Source: Eucommia ulmoides (taxonomy: Eukaryota > Streptophyta > Magnoliopsida > Garryales > Eucommiaceae). Taken from it: a DNA stretch of 64,000 nucleotides. The stretch covers positions 22,855,803-22,919,802 of the forward strand of contig CM028339.1 in the NCBI GenBank assembly GCA_016647705.1. Reading direction: 5' to 3'. Shown here one piece after another: positions 47,411-59,268 of the stretch. A program made the position numbers and the translations under genes. Each line of letters opens with the position of its first letter. The first letter of the stretch is position 1. The notes beneath the pieces were generated by a model. That model was given only the letters and a program-made list of their open reading frames with translations. It had not been told where the DNA came from and made no database searches.

Positions 47411-49365
47411 AGTTTTTGGTGCCGTTGCCGGGGATTGTTTTGATGTTATTGCCGGAGAAATGTGGTAACGGACGGAGACTTAAGTTTTAGATAGGAGAAG
47501 TAAGTGTATCGTATTTAGGGATTGGCGATGTTGTTATTGTCGATATTGTGTGCAAATGACTTAATTTTACTTTAGGCATTTCTTTTGTATATAATTTTTG
47601 TTTGTAGTTTTGTTTTTGTTTCCAATACAGGGTACTTGGCGATATTAGATCAATGGGTATTGATGCATCCCTTTTGACGGGATTCCAAACCGTTTTATGG
47701 TGCAGGGCCACGCACATAATCCGGTGAGGCATTTCGTGGAAAGATTGAGCCATCCAAAGCAAAACCTCGCCAATCTTGAGGGCATTCTGAAAAAGTCAGG
47801 CCGAGGACATTAAACCACGCACTTCTTGGGAGGCAACCCAAGGTCAAATAAGTTAAATCCGTCACATCCGACTCTGAGATCCTCTCGCCTCCTAGGTAAG
47901 TGTTCTAAACACCCTTCATCAGCATTCTTTAAATTTCATATGTTGAGATTGATGATTGGGATCGCTGAGAACACTATCCGTTTTAAGTTTGGAAGTGATG
48001 TGTAGTATGTTAGTTTATGTGTTATTGTTTTTCCGTCTTGTATGTGTGTTTAGGTTAAAATGTGTTTATGTTTTTGTGTGTTGTTGTTATATATTGAGTT
48101 TTGCATTCATTTGGGCCATTACTCGATGATGAAAATTACCCCTAGTTGTTTTCGAGGTCAAGGGTAATACCCATGCATGTGTGATTCTGTGTGCTTGACT
48201 ATGCTTTTTGGTAAAAATTATTGTAGATCCTAATTTGCATGAGCACATAGACTCAATGTATTTCTATTCAATTGATTTGAGGGAGATTATCGATTAACCA
48301 AATTCATGACACATTAAGGATTCTAGAACTTGATTAAGGGGGAACTTGAGGCGAAATCCTAGGTGAAGTAGTTCAGGAGACATGATTTAGGCATTCGTTT
48401 TGTCACTTGAGCTTTTTTAAGCCTACCTTGTAATATGTTTATCCCTCATTATCCTATCAAAGCCTAAATGCAAATTCAATTCAAAACTCATAAACTAATA
48501 CCATGGCCAGTGGATCTTTTTCCAAACCTAAATTGCTGAATTTAAAGGCATATTTGAGTGAATCAAGTTAGCAATTGTAAATGCTACTTGATGTGAGTGG
48601 TTGGGTTTAGGACGAACTTCTGATTAGTTCGGCATTTGAGTACTCACTTGTCGTTTTTCATTTGTATTTCACACACCCCTTCAATTGTAACAATTAAATA
48701 AGTTTGGGGGTGTGTTCGTTAAAAAAAATAAGAATCAAATGTAAATACAGTTTTTATTTCCGTTTCTTTTGACAAGTGAGTACGTCGGTCTTTAATTGAT
48801 TGTTTGGGATTGTTTCCAATCTTTCTATGGGGGTTCGAGAGTGAATGTGCCAAGCGTTAAGCCTTGGGTAACATTAAGTTAACAACCTTAACCCGTTTTC
48901 TATTCTGAAATACCCTTGGCTAAATGTTCCCGAACCGAACCAAGTCTTTCTGATCTTTTTGAACTTCCAAGCCTACATTAGTAGAGAGTGGACCCCAATC
49001 AAGCCTATAGAAATCCTAGTCCTTTATGGTTAAGTCATGAATTTTGTTGGAGGATAATCCAATCCGATCGTTCTATAGTCATATTATTGAGTCACGCACT
49101 AACACGTTTACAGGATCTAGAATAGCGTTCACCATTATTGCATGTCAAAATTCTAGAACCTCATGATGTGTGTTACTGACTGAACTTTATATGACTAGCG
49201 GTTGTTGAGGGACAAAAATAAATAGGCCGTTAGAAGAATTTAAAACTCGCATGTCGTTATATTTATATTGTTTTTAGGATGTTCGTTATTTAATTCAATT
49301 TGTGTATTTTCATTTTCGTGTGTGTTTGGCTCGAGGACTAGCCAAATTCCAAGTTTGGGGATATT
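47411..49365 (+). mobile_element. Internal region of the Athila-like element, no gag-pol
   Basis: It runs from the primer-binding site (47417-47434, complementary to tRNA-Asp) to a polypurine-type AAGTTTGGGGAT just before the 3' LTR. The whole 1.95 kb lacks any gag, protease, reverse transcriptase or integrase frame. It is collinear with 31021-32989 on the opposite strand, so the family is amplified in a non-coding form that would depend on a partner element. Confidence 0.8.
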
Positions 49366-50936
49366 TAATAGGTGTGATATACCTACATATTTTCAAACTG
49401 AATTAAGTTAATTTTTGAGTGTTTATATAGTATTTTATTATGTTTTAATTAGTTTTCGTATTTTTTGTATAAATCAGGTGTGTAGAGCAAAAATATAGGA
49501 AACTGGAGTGAAAACGATGAGATCGAATCAAAAGCGATCGAAGAACGGTGGAAAAAACAAGCTTGGAGGCAAAATTGTGAAACAAGCCCACCGCCTAGGT
49601 GTCCAGACCACCACCTAGGCGGTGAAGATGCTGAGAAAATAACAAATGTTACTGATGGACCATCGCCTAGGCAGAAATCCAACAGAAAAAATAAAAATAG
49701 GCTACTGATAGCCCACTGCCTAGGCGGAGAATTCCACCGCCTAGGCGGAAATCCAGCAGAATGTTCTTCCTAAGCCACCACTGTCTTCATCGCCGCAGCG
49801 GTCAACAAACCGACCTACCTCCGCCTAGGTGGAGAGCCTCTGCACAGCCTAGATATTTTTAGGATATTTATTTAGATATTTTGCTTATAAATACTATCCC
49901 CTCTCCCCTCCTTGTGAACCCCCCGGCCATTTGGGCACCTTAGGCCATATTTAGGCTAGGGTTTAGAAGTTTTAGAGGTGAATCTCACATCCCAAAATAG
50001 AGAAGACGGTGAATCGATCGTTGAGCATTCTTAACGGTTTATCTTCGAACGAGGCTAAGTTCTTCGGTTGTTTTTCCTTATTTCTTTATCTTAGGATCGT
50101 GTGAGCATGTTTAGCTTGTTATTTCATTGTAAATGCAGTTAAGGCCATAGCTAAACATGGATTGTAGTAGGGATTAACAATAAATTTATAAATAAGTTGT
50201 TTTGATGATTTCGGTATTTCGTTTGTGATTGTTCTTCATAGTTTGATTGTATTTATCATATTGTTTATTTATCATGCTTAGTTAGATAAATGGAGAATAC
50301 GGGATTTTGACAAACCCCTGATTTGGATTTGGGTAAACAAATGCCACGATTCTATAACCCGGTCGGGGTTTGAATCGTGGACAATCGATGACGTTGGGGC
50401 AAGACTCACGCGACCTAGGGTCATTAAGATGTTGAGGAGGACTTCTTTGTTGACTCAAAGTCGCGTTATATCCCTTGTCTTACACTCGAGAGAGGTGGCG
50501 AAGGAGTTTTAGAACGGAGGTTGTCGATAGGGTAAATACAACGCAAGATCCAATAACCCGGTCAGGAGTTGGATTGTGTGCAATCAATGACGCTGGGTGA
50601 GACTTACGTGACCTAGGGTCGTTAATACATTGAGGGTGACTTATTCGTTGACTCGAAATCATGTATTCCCTCGTCTTACACTTGGAAGAGATTGCGGTGG
50701 AGTTTACGTACCGAGATTGTCAAATAGGTTAAACACCATAAATGTGAGTAAATCGAGATCGAACACGTATTTGTAAACACATTAATCCCTAGGTAATTCT
50801 TCACCCTAAAACATATTAGCATATTAGTGTAGTCAATTTAGACTGTATTAGTATTAGTTTAATTAATTAGGTACATTTGTTTTTCACCTAGATAAAGTTA
50901 GGTCACGACAAACACGGTATTCGATAGTAACGACAC
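49366..50936 (+). mobile_element. 3' LTR of the Athila-like element, truncated
   Basis: It opens TAATAGGTGTGATATACC (TG mutated to TA) and follows the 5' LTR up to the position equivalent to 47302, so the last 108 bases are lost. It carries a longer CCGCCTAGGCGG array (49590-49840), including a segment of about 60 bases not in the 5' LTR. The sequence then switches to a repeat homologous to 44423 onward. Confidence 0.75.
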
Positions 50937-51834
50937 TGTTAATGCCGCCAACGTGTGTCCACGTTCTTGGTCCAACGCCTTCCTGTTTCTCCAACGCATG
51001 TTGTCGTATCTTGGCCCTTATTGCCTTGGCCGCATACCAAGGTCTTGCTCATTGACATGCACCCACATAGCATTGATCCTAGCATTGCGCCTAGGATCGC
51101 CAAACACAACACCAAACACCTGCTGGTGTTGTACCGCAACATTGTCCACTGAGTTGCACCAGTGGTGCCTTTGTTGCTAATGCATTCGTTTGTGCCGTCC
51201 GCACCACGTCTGGTAGTAAAGTGCACCATATCCGAGCCAATTGGTCCTCCAACTTTGTTGGGGGCTAACAGCAGCCCATAGGGGTTCGGTCACACCTTTA
51301 ATAATAAACCTAGTTTTCCAACGAGACAATAATAAACTACGTCTGACCTGATCTTTGGTAACCACCCAAAGTACGTAGGCAACCCATAAGGGTTCGATCA
51401 CACCTCTAATACTAAACCATATCCTTTATCCTAACCAGAATAAACTACATGATGACTTAATTCTCATTCGAGATACGTAGGCAACCTACGTACAGGTTCG
51501 GTTGCATATCCAAACAACTTAGTCTTAGTTTACATTTCATTTAGTATAACTTGCATATTTACATCTATGTTTGTATACAAACTGTTATTGGGTGTTGCTG
51601 ACTAGTAGAGTAGCTGTAGTATTTACATGTTTTCCATTCAATCATGTCAAAAATACATAAAAAGAACACAAAACTTTAAAAAGGGGAATTATTTTGTTTA
51701 AGTAATCAAAGAACACTGCTTTGATAGTATTTAATAGTGAATATCTATTTAGACTGAGGTACTATCTTTGCACATGTGTCTTGAGGTGTCTAACACCTTC
51801 CCCGACTATAACCGACTCCCGAACTTAAAGAATA
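50937..51834 (+). mobile_element. Right part of the gypsy-type repeat hosting the Athila-like element
   Basis: The first 330 bases repeat 44423-44760. Next come two copies of CACCCAAAGTACGTAGGCAA-like sequence with GGGTTCGGTCACACC, also seen near 43675. GGTGTCTAACACCTTCCCC (51785-51803), followed by an ACCGACTCCC word, is typical of plant LTR 3' ends. Frames here are non-genic. Confidence 0.5.
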
Positions 51835-54060
51835 TTTGTTGGTCTAGTGAGCTACCCAAAGGGGGATAAATTGGGTAGATATAAAAAAATTAACAAATTT
51901 ATTATCTTTCAACACTTATTAAATCAAATAATCAATTTATCATAAATCAATTATCTATCTTTATAACGCAACGAATAAGTGTTCAAATCTAAGTGCATAC
52001 CCAAACAACAAAATGTAAATGAAATAAACAATGTGGCAAACAAGAATATATCCTGGTTCACCAAGCTACTCTTGGCTAATCCAGTCCTCCAAGCCCCATG
52101 AAAATTCGCATACACTAAACCATTTGATCACTTTACCACGTAGGAATCAAACCCTTACAACGATTATTTTACCAGGCTCAGAATCAACCTTTACAATTAT
52201 TCTTTTCCCAAGCTAAGGAAGAACCTTATATTTTTACCAAGTTAAAGATTAACCTAATTCTATTACAGGAAAAATCACAACCTAATCATTTTCCCAGGTA
52301 CATAAATAACCTTCTCTTTTTATCAGGCTCAAGACTAACCTAATCCTTTCACAAGCTAAGGATCAAATCTCATAAACTCTCCAAGTATTATTTTCACCGG
52401 TAAAGATAGAACCGTCACAATTCACCCCAAACTAATTCTAATCAGGAAGAATCAAGCCTAATTCTTTTTAAGGAAAAATAATAACCTAACATTTTTATCC
52501 ATTAGGTAAAGATCAAACCTCAATCTTTTTTCGAAAAAGATTGAAACCCAACTACCCTGACTAGATACCCTCAATAGTATCTAATCCACATAAACTCACC
52601 AATTATAAGAAATCAATAAGTTTCTTCTCACTCGGAACTTGTACCACCTCAAATAAATTAAACTCAATTAATGTCCCCAAATTACTAGTGATAAAAATTA
52701 AGTGAGGAATTCAATATCTAATTATAATATTTGTAGGTAGCACAAAATTAAGCATGTAATCAAATAATCACAAAAATCGTTTCAATAGAATTTTTATGCT
52801 CTTTAAAGTTCAAAAACGATTTTACTAAGATCTTATCAACCAAGCAAAGATAGTAATATGAATTCACAATAAAAAATAATAGCTTGGAAAGATCTCACCA
52901 GAAATATACTGAAAGATTATAAATTGAATTGCTACACCGTTCAAATTGGTGACGCCAAAACAATTAGTGCTTTAACTCAAGAATTTCTCAAACAATTGAT
53001 CTCTCGAATATATCTTAGAATAACAACTCTTAGAAAACTCAGGAACTCTTTGTTCTTGATTGATGTGCTTTTTATATGTAAAACTCGCAGGTCTATTTAA
53101 GCTGATTTGAAATAGGGCTTTTAGTGACTAGTTTCTTCAAGATATAACATTTAAATGCACCAATAGACCTCCTATATCATTACTATTCATTCCTGGTTTA
53201 ATTCAGTCAGATATAGATTTTAAAACATTCAATTTAGTCCCCAAATTAGTTCTCAATCTCAAATCATATAGATAGGAAGTATAAAAAGAATCAAATTGAG
53301 AAACACTTTAATTTTTTGAACCATATCTATAGGGATATTCAAATAAGTGCATCACATCTTCAATATATCCAAATCCCCAAAATATCACACTCAGATATCC
53401 CAAAAACCACTAGTTAACGGTTAATTTTTGAACAGATCCTCGAAAATCTTTAAACTGTAACTACACAGTCAGTTGATCGACCTCTATACCATCACTCGAC
53501 TGATGGATGCAGAATGCTATCCAAGCCCTGTTCAAACATCAGTTGGTTGACTAATCTCCCATGGGTCGGTTGACCGATCGATTTAGGATGCTCTTCTAGG
53601 CCTAATTTCGGCTCTGGTCGGTTGACCAATCACCTATTTTCGGTTGACCAATTGATACAGAGAGTTTTACTTCGGTCTATTGGTTGACTAATCTCCTCTG
53701 GTCAGTTGACGTACCGATTTAGAGCTTCATCTTTTTTACAGCCTACGTCCATCGGTTGACCGATCCTTTTATGGTTGGTTGACCGATCAATGTTGAAACA
53801 CCAACTTGTCAAATGATTTCAACTCAAAACTTCGATGTTTTAATTCCTTTAACCGATTATTTTTTCTCGGTTAACTCCGACTGAGAAATATCTAACTATT
53901 GTGTTTTATTATTTGGATTAATCGAGTAGGGTAAAAAAAGGGTACTTTAGGATTATATAATTTGTTTTCCTTTAAAAATTAATTTCCAAAACTTTTAAAA
54001 TTGTTTCCCTTCTAACATTTTAATGGGGTTCCTTGTAAACACGAAGTCACGAACACCATG
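51835..54060 (-). mobile_element. W-box-array LTR family, copy C
   Basis: It begins near GAGCTACCCAAAGGGGGATA and is collinear with copy A. Landmarks are the CAGGCTCA/CTTACAAT region (52140-52460), AACTACCCTGACTAGATACC, the TTGATTGATG/TCGCAGGTCT region, and nine GGTTGACCGA-type units at 53467-53795. The right edge merges into TTAACCGATTATTTTTTCTC with no clear boundary. No coding capacity. Confidence 0.6.
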
Positions 54061-54138
54061 GATATCCCTGCTCGTGCTACCTACCCCCGTAGGGTCACCT
54101 ACCCATCAAATCAAAGGTTCGGAAGGTTGGTGAGGCAT

Positions 54139-54237
54139 TTAAAAAATCCATTTGTATAGAAACGAAGAGAGAGATATAGAAGATTGAAAGGCGTTCATCT
54201 GTATCGGTTCGTCGGCGACCGCCCATGCGATTTCCCG
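54139..54237 (+). other. Probable noncoding 5' exon of the shikimate kinase gene
   Basis: A compact segment ends CGATTTCCCG and is followed by a strong donor, GTAAGC at 54238. The coding exon lies 870 bases downstream after an AT/T-rich stretch and candidate acceptors (for example AG at 55080-55081). A short ATG occurs in this leader at 54225. The transcription start and exact acceptor are inferred, not shown. Confidence 0.45.
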
Positions 54238-54793
54238 GTAAGCACAGATTACTAATTTTTAACTCCAGGCACACCCTGTAGATTGCAGAATAAGCATATG
54301 TGTACAAATTTTGAATTGAATTATGAAGTTCAAGTGATTGATTGTCTTGATTGATTGAAGAAAACCTGGGAGAAGATAGCGGTTCCATTTTTGGATTGAG
54401 TAAGCTCGAAATTGAAGGTCTCCCTGCAATCTGTAAGATTTTCTTTATGTTGCTCCCATTATCTCTCCAAGCTAATAGACTTATATTGAAGTTTTCGTGC
54501 ATTAAGATTGATATTTGAGACTGGAATATTGAACCCTACTGTTTATTACTCTCACTGTTGTTTATTTTTTAATCATCTAGCTTGGTTTGATGATGGAATT
54601 AGTAATAGAATAAATTGCTTGGGAGCTCGAAGCAACAACAAATTATACTTAATTTGGAGCCTTAAGCATGGCAGTTGATTGGAGGATAGTTAATTTTTTC
54701 TTTGAAAAATAGTCATGCATATGGCTATAAATAAAGAGAACTTTTTTGTTTTAAGTCCTTTCCTATACAAGTTCTATTCTACCTTAGCAATGA

Positions 54794-54939
54794 TAAAAAA
54801 AAGGGTAGCCCAATGCACGAAGGCCTCCGGCATTGCGGGGTCTAGGGAGGTTCAAGGTCGCATCCTTATCCCTGTTTACAGAGAGGCTATTTCCAAAATT
54901 TGAACCCGGGACCTCCACAATGGAGCAACCTTACTATTA
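54794..54939 (-). mobile_element. Au-type SINE, 5' truncated, in the shikimate kinase leader intron
   Basis: On the minus strand it contains the Au hallmarks GGAGGTCCCGGGTTCAAATT (B box), ATAGCCTCTCTGTAAACAGG, GACCCCGCAATG and GTGCATTGGGCTACCC, ending in a T-rich tail. It is flanked by the 14-base TSD TACCTTAGCAATGA (54780-54793, 54940-54953). The start of the Au consensus is absent, so it inserted as a truncated copy or lost its 5' end. Its orientation is opposite to the host gene. Confidence 0.85.
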
Positions 54940-55109
54940 TACCTTAGCAATGAAAAAAAAAAAAAGGCATTGTTTATGTTTTTTCCTCGGAGAAAAAAGT
55001 TGAGTTCAACAGTTGGACCTACGGTTCTAGCTGTTCCAATAATAAATTTAATATACTAAATTGAGTTTCTGGTGAAATAAGCTGTTGGGCGTCTGGGATA
55101 GTAGAGAGA

Positions 55110-58100
55110 ATGGAAGCTAAGCTTTCTCAGAGCTTGCGGTTGTCAGCGTGGATCGATTCAGAGAAGCTCGTGAAGCAACCTTTATTGCAGTTTTCTCCAA
55201 GATGTAGGAAACAAGACACAGTTTCAATGCTTATCCCTTCTCGTTTGAATCGTAGAGCTTTGACTCGAGGTAGACCAGTGGCATTGAAGGTTTTGAATTC
55301 TCAGAATATTTCAGGTATTCTATACACATTCTTAGAAAACGTTAAAATGCATTTGTTACCCATTAATAGTCGCCTGATCTGAATTTCAGTTCTCTAACTA
55401 TGGATTTCACTACTTTTCTATTACTGGTGGGGCAACTTCTCTATATTTAATTAATAAGTGATTGTAGAAATCCTCGTAGTACGAATCATGCAATGAGAAA
55501 AAGTGTTAGTAGAATTTTAGTCTGTTAATTTCATTACAAATTTACACAAATTTTGAAAGTTGTACCACTAGAACTTCTTCTATACTAATGTTGTTTTTGT
55601 CTGAAAAGTACTTCAAAAAATTGTTACAAATTTCTGATTGTGTTCTCCTATATCCTCAAGATCTGAAAAACAGTTCCAAATAAATAATTGAAGGATATCG
55701 ATAATAATGTGTAACGTTTTTATTTGTTACTTATGTTACTTTGTGTGAGCTTTCTTAATTTTTCTTTTGTAGATACGATATTGGAGTCAGGAAAATTTCC
55801 AGCAACCATAGATGAAGCTACAATTCTAAAGGTACAAAAAATGCTGTCATTTTCAGGCTTATTTATGACCCATGATGTATGAAGGGAGTGCGACCCTTTT
55901 ATTGGGCTTCATGAGAGTTATTAATTGCAGAATAAGGCAGAAGAGATTGAACCATATTTAAGTGGACGGTGTATATATCTTGTTGGTCAGTTCCCTTCTC
56001 TATTTTCCTTTTTTTAGTCCGGTGGTACTAAAACATGCATTGTTGACCTATTGGTACTAAAAGTGTAGGAATGATGGGCTCTGGAAAAACAACAATCGGC
56101 AGAATTTTGTCCGAAGTACTTGCATATTCATTTTATGACAGGTTTTTGCTTACTTTTTAAGTTTTTCTTTTCTTTCTTTACACGTCTCTTACTTTTTTAG
56201 CATAACATAGTTGAGCTTGCAATAGGAAAGTTGAAATTGGTGATTAGTTATATTTCCTGCATAAGTTACCTCGCATGCTGGCATATGACTGTTCTGATAA
56301 ATAGTCTTGGTTTTGTGGATGATTTAGTGACGCATTGATAGAGGAGGCTGTTGGGGGAACTACTGTAGCTGAAATCTTTAAGCTTTATGGTGAGAATGTC
56401 TTCAGAGATAATGAGGTCAGTTGAGAAGTACTGTAAGTACATCTAGTTTATTTGCTACACATTTTTATTTATGAAGTTGGTTGCTGATATCATCTGTCGT
56501 TTTTATTTATGAAGTTGGTTGCTGATATCACCTTTTTACTTATTTCTAGGTCTTTTTGTCTTCTTATTTAGCTTGATTCCCATGCATTTCAGTTTGAACT
56601 ATCTAATGGAAAATGTCAACCAATAAGCATTTGACACTATTTGTTTTTTTCAATTATAATTCATTGTATATATTTGAATCTATGCCCCCTTCTAAAAATT
56701 GAAGTATTTTTTATAGTTTAAAGTCAATTTTGCATAGACTAACATGTGAAATTTGTACTTCTCACTTCTGTAAACTAATCAGTGTGCCATCATCTACGTT
56801 ATGTTTATACGTTCCATAGGATGAGGGTGCAGTAAGTAGAAGTTATCTTATGCATATGTGACACCTGCAATGAGAAAAAGAAAATGGTCCACTCTGATGA
56901 AAATCAACCATATACTTGTGTTAATAATAAAAAAGAATATTTAAATTTGATGGTTTCGTTTTGAGAAACAAATAAAGTTGTCTTCACCGTAATCCATGGT
57001 TATTAGATTAGCACTACCAAGTCAGATACAGTCTGATGCACTGTTCTGAGTGAGGAAAAAGTATAGGAATCCTATTTCCTGCTCTAAGCTTCCAGTGCAT
57101 TTCTTTTATCTGTTTGAAGGTACTTGTTTCATTTCAAGTCTTTCAAATTCTTAATCTTCCTTATACCCTTGTCAGCAAGAAATGGAAATAGCATCTTGTA
57201 AACCAGGGATTATTTTTGGTATTATATTGAAAAACTCATGGCAGAAGTTTTTGAATTACTATGCATTATCAATGTATCACTGTATCATTGAAAAAGATGA
57301 AAACGTCGTTTTGCATTATGTCATCAAGTGATCAAGATGATTATCTAGGGACTGCTTTCCATTTCATAGATAAAATGGAGAACGAGCGGCTGGCTGCCCA
57401 ATTGCAATGCAAATTTGAAGCGTAAAAGTCATAATAAGGGACTGAGAGCATTTAGAATTGGTAACTAAATACATTAACATGTAACCACAAAATACATGTA
57501 CGCTTGGAAACAGATTAAGTTTTATTTTTTGGTTCCCACTTTCAATGGCTCATATTCTTGTAACTATTTTTTTGTTTTAAATAATCTGGAGGTTGCAAAT
57601 TATCAGTTAAAGATATCATTTAAATTTTATTTGAGATTTTTTTTTTCTTTGGCATCCTTATCTGGATTCCCTTGTCAAGTCTGGAAAAATTGGAGGAAAA
57701 ACCAAGCCATTTTTTGCTACTCATGCCTGAATTTGACAGCAGCAGGTTTCCACTTGGAAGATTGTTCTTTCACTTGATTTCTTCTCTCTGTTTCACTTTA
57801 CATGCTCTTATTGATCTTTACTTGAGTGTCCCCAATTTCAGTGTACGCTCCATTTTTGGCAGGACAAATTTTTTTGTTTCTGGCTTGATTTTTCTTCCTT
57901 TTTTATAGTGTTCTGTTCTTGCCCTTTTCAGACTGAGGTATTGCGTGAGCTCTCTTTCATGCATCGGCTAGTTGTTTCCACGGGTGGGGGAGCAGTTATT
58001 CGGCCCATCAATTGGTATAATATGCTATTTTTTCCCTAATACTAACTTATATCTACTCTTTGTAAAAATAAAAGGGAAAAAGGAGAAGGTTGTCTCAGTG

Positions 58101-59268
58101 TAGTTTCGGTGGTCTCTACTTTGTGTTGTCAGGAAATACATGAATAAAGGGATCAGTGTCTGGTTAGATGTACCTTTGGAAGCCTTGGCACGGAGAATCA
58201 CAGCTGTAGGAACTGCTTCTCGACCCCTTTTACATCACGGATCTGGTGATGCTTACACAAAGGTTGGCGCTATAATTCGTCATATAATAAGTTAGTTGTA
58301 AAAGCTGAAATTTCACATGTTACCTTCAATCTTCATGCTTCTCAAGCTTATTTGTTATTTTGTTTTTCCCTTTTCTGCTCTGACTTTATTGTAGGCATTC
58401 AAGCATTTGTGTAACCTTTTTGAAAAGAGGGCTGAAGCATACACCAATGCGAGTGCTAGGGTTTCTTTGGAAAGTATGTTTTCTCTAACCCATGCATATA
58501 TACATCTATATTTGTATAATAATTAAGGAAAAAAAAAAGGAAAAGAAAAAATCTTTGTTTTTAGGTCTAGCAGTAAAATAGTCAGTTCAATAATTTTGAG
58601 TTTTTGGGTCGAACTTTGAGAGCAATAATGCCAAAGGTTAGGTCTGTGTAAATGTGCGATGTGTGTTTATTTCTTTGTTTTTGGCTGCTGAGTCCATATC
58701 TTTTTTCGTTTTTTTCCCGATTAATATCTGAAAAAAAATAGCGTAAACATTTTCGAACCTTTCTTTCTTTCTCTGACCTCCCATTCCTTTTTATTTTATT
58801 ATTTTTTTTTTTTGGGGGGGGGGGGGGGTGGTGGAAGATTTTGGAGTTCTATTTTAGGGGATGATTATTGTATGGACTGACTGCGCTATTTCAAAGAGAC
58901 ATTTTTTTTTTGGGTAAATATGAACAGTTAAATGTTCTCTTTCCAGACATTGCAGCCAAACTGGGGTACGAAGATGTATGCGAGCTGACGCCCACTGTAA
59001 TTGCAATTGAGGTCTTTCTTTCTCTCTCTCACACACACACATACATATGCAGTGCTGATACTAGTCATCATAGATCTAGGATGATATTATTAAATGGGTT
59101 GAAATGTATACTCAGAAAATGGACTGCATCTCATCCTCATGCATTTTTTTTGTGAATTCATGCTTCATTTGCCTATTTATGGCACTCCGATTTCTTGTAT
59201 TTGCTTATCAACTTGATTATACATTTTGGCAGGCGCTTGTACAAATCGAGAACTTTTTGAAGAAATAA
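55110..59268 (+). CDS. SK: Shikimate kinase, chloroplastic, 10 exons, 290 aa
   Basis: Coding exons: 55110-55314, 55773-55831, 55931-55985, 56069-56141, 56328-56415, 57932-58014, 58133-58262, 58395-58473, 58947-59011, 59233-59268. All are GT-AG and join in frame. The enzyme phosphorylates shikimate to shikimate-3-phosphate with ATP, the fifth step of the shikimate pathway, in plastids. Residues 1 to about 70 are rich in Ser, Arg and Leu and poor in acids, like a transit peptide. Next come the Walker A loop GMMGSGKT (107-114), the substrate-binding DSD (130-132), the GGGAV loop (178-182), the lid RPLL (218-221) and the conserved Arg of LFEKRAEAY (R243). With Walker A and DSD intact, this is a catalytic shikimate kinase rather than the SK-like paralogues. 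Intron 5 is about 1.5 kb. Confidence 0.96.

Noticed and set aside
54095-54502. Minus-strand 135-codon frame
   Set aside because: It is antisense to the shikimate kinase leader exon and intron, with no family match.
54860-54935. tRNA-like B box region as a tRNA gene
   Set aside because: It is part of the Au-type SINE; there is no acceptor stem or complete cloverleaf.
57496-57908. Two plus-strand frames within shikimate kinase intron 5
   Set aside because: They lie in a supported intron, are Phe/Leu-rich from T-rich sequence, and share no homology with the enzyme.
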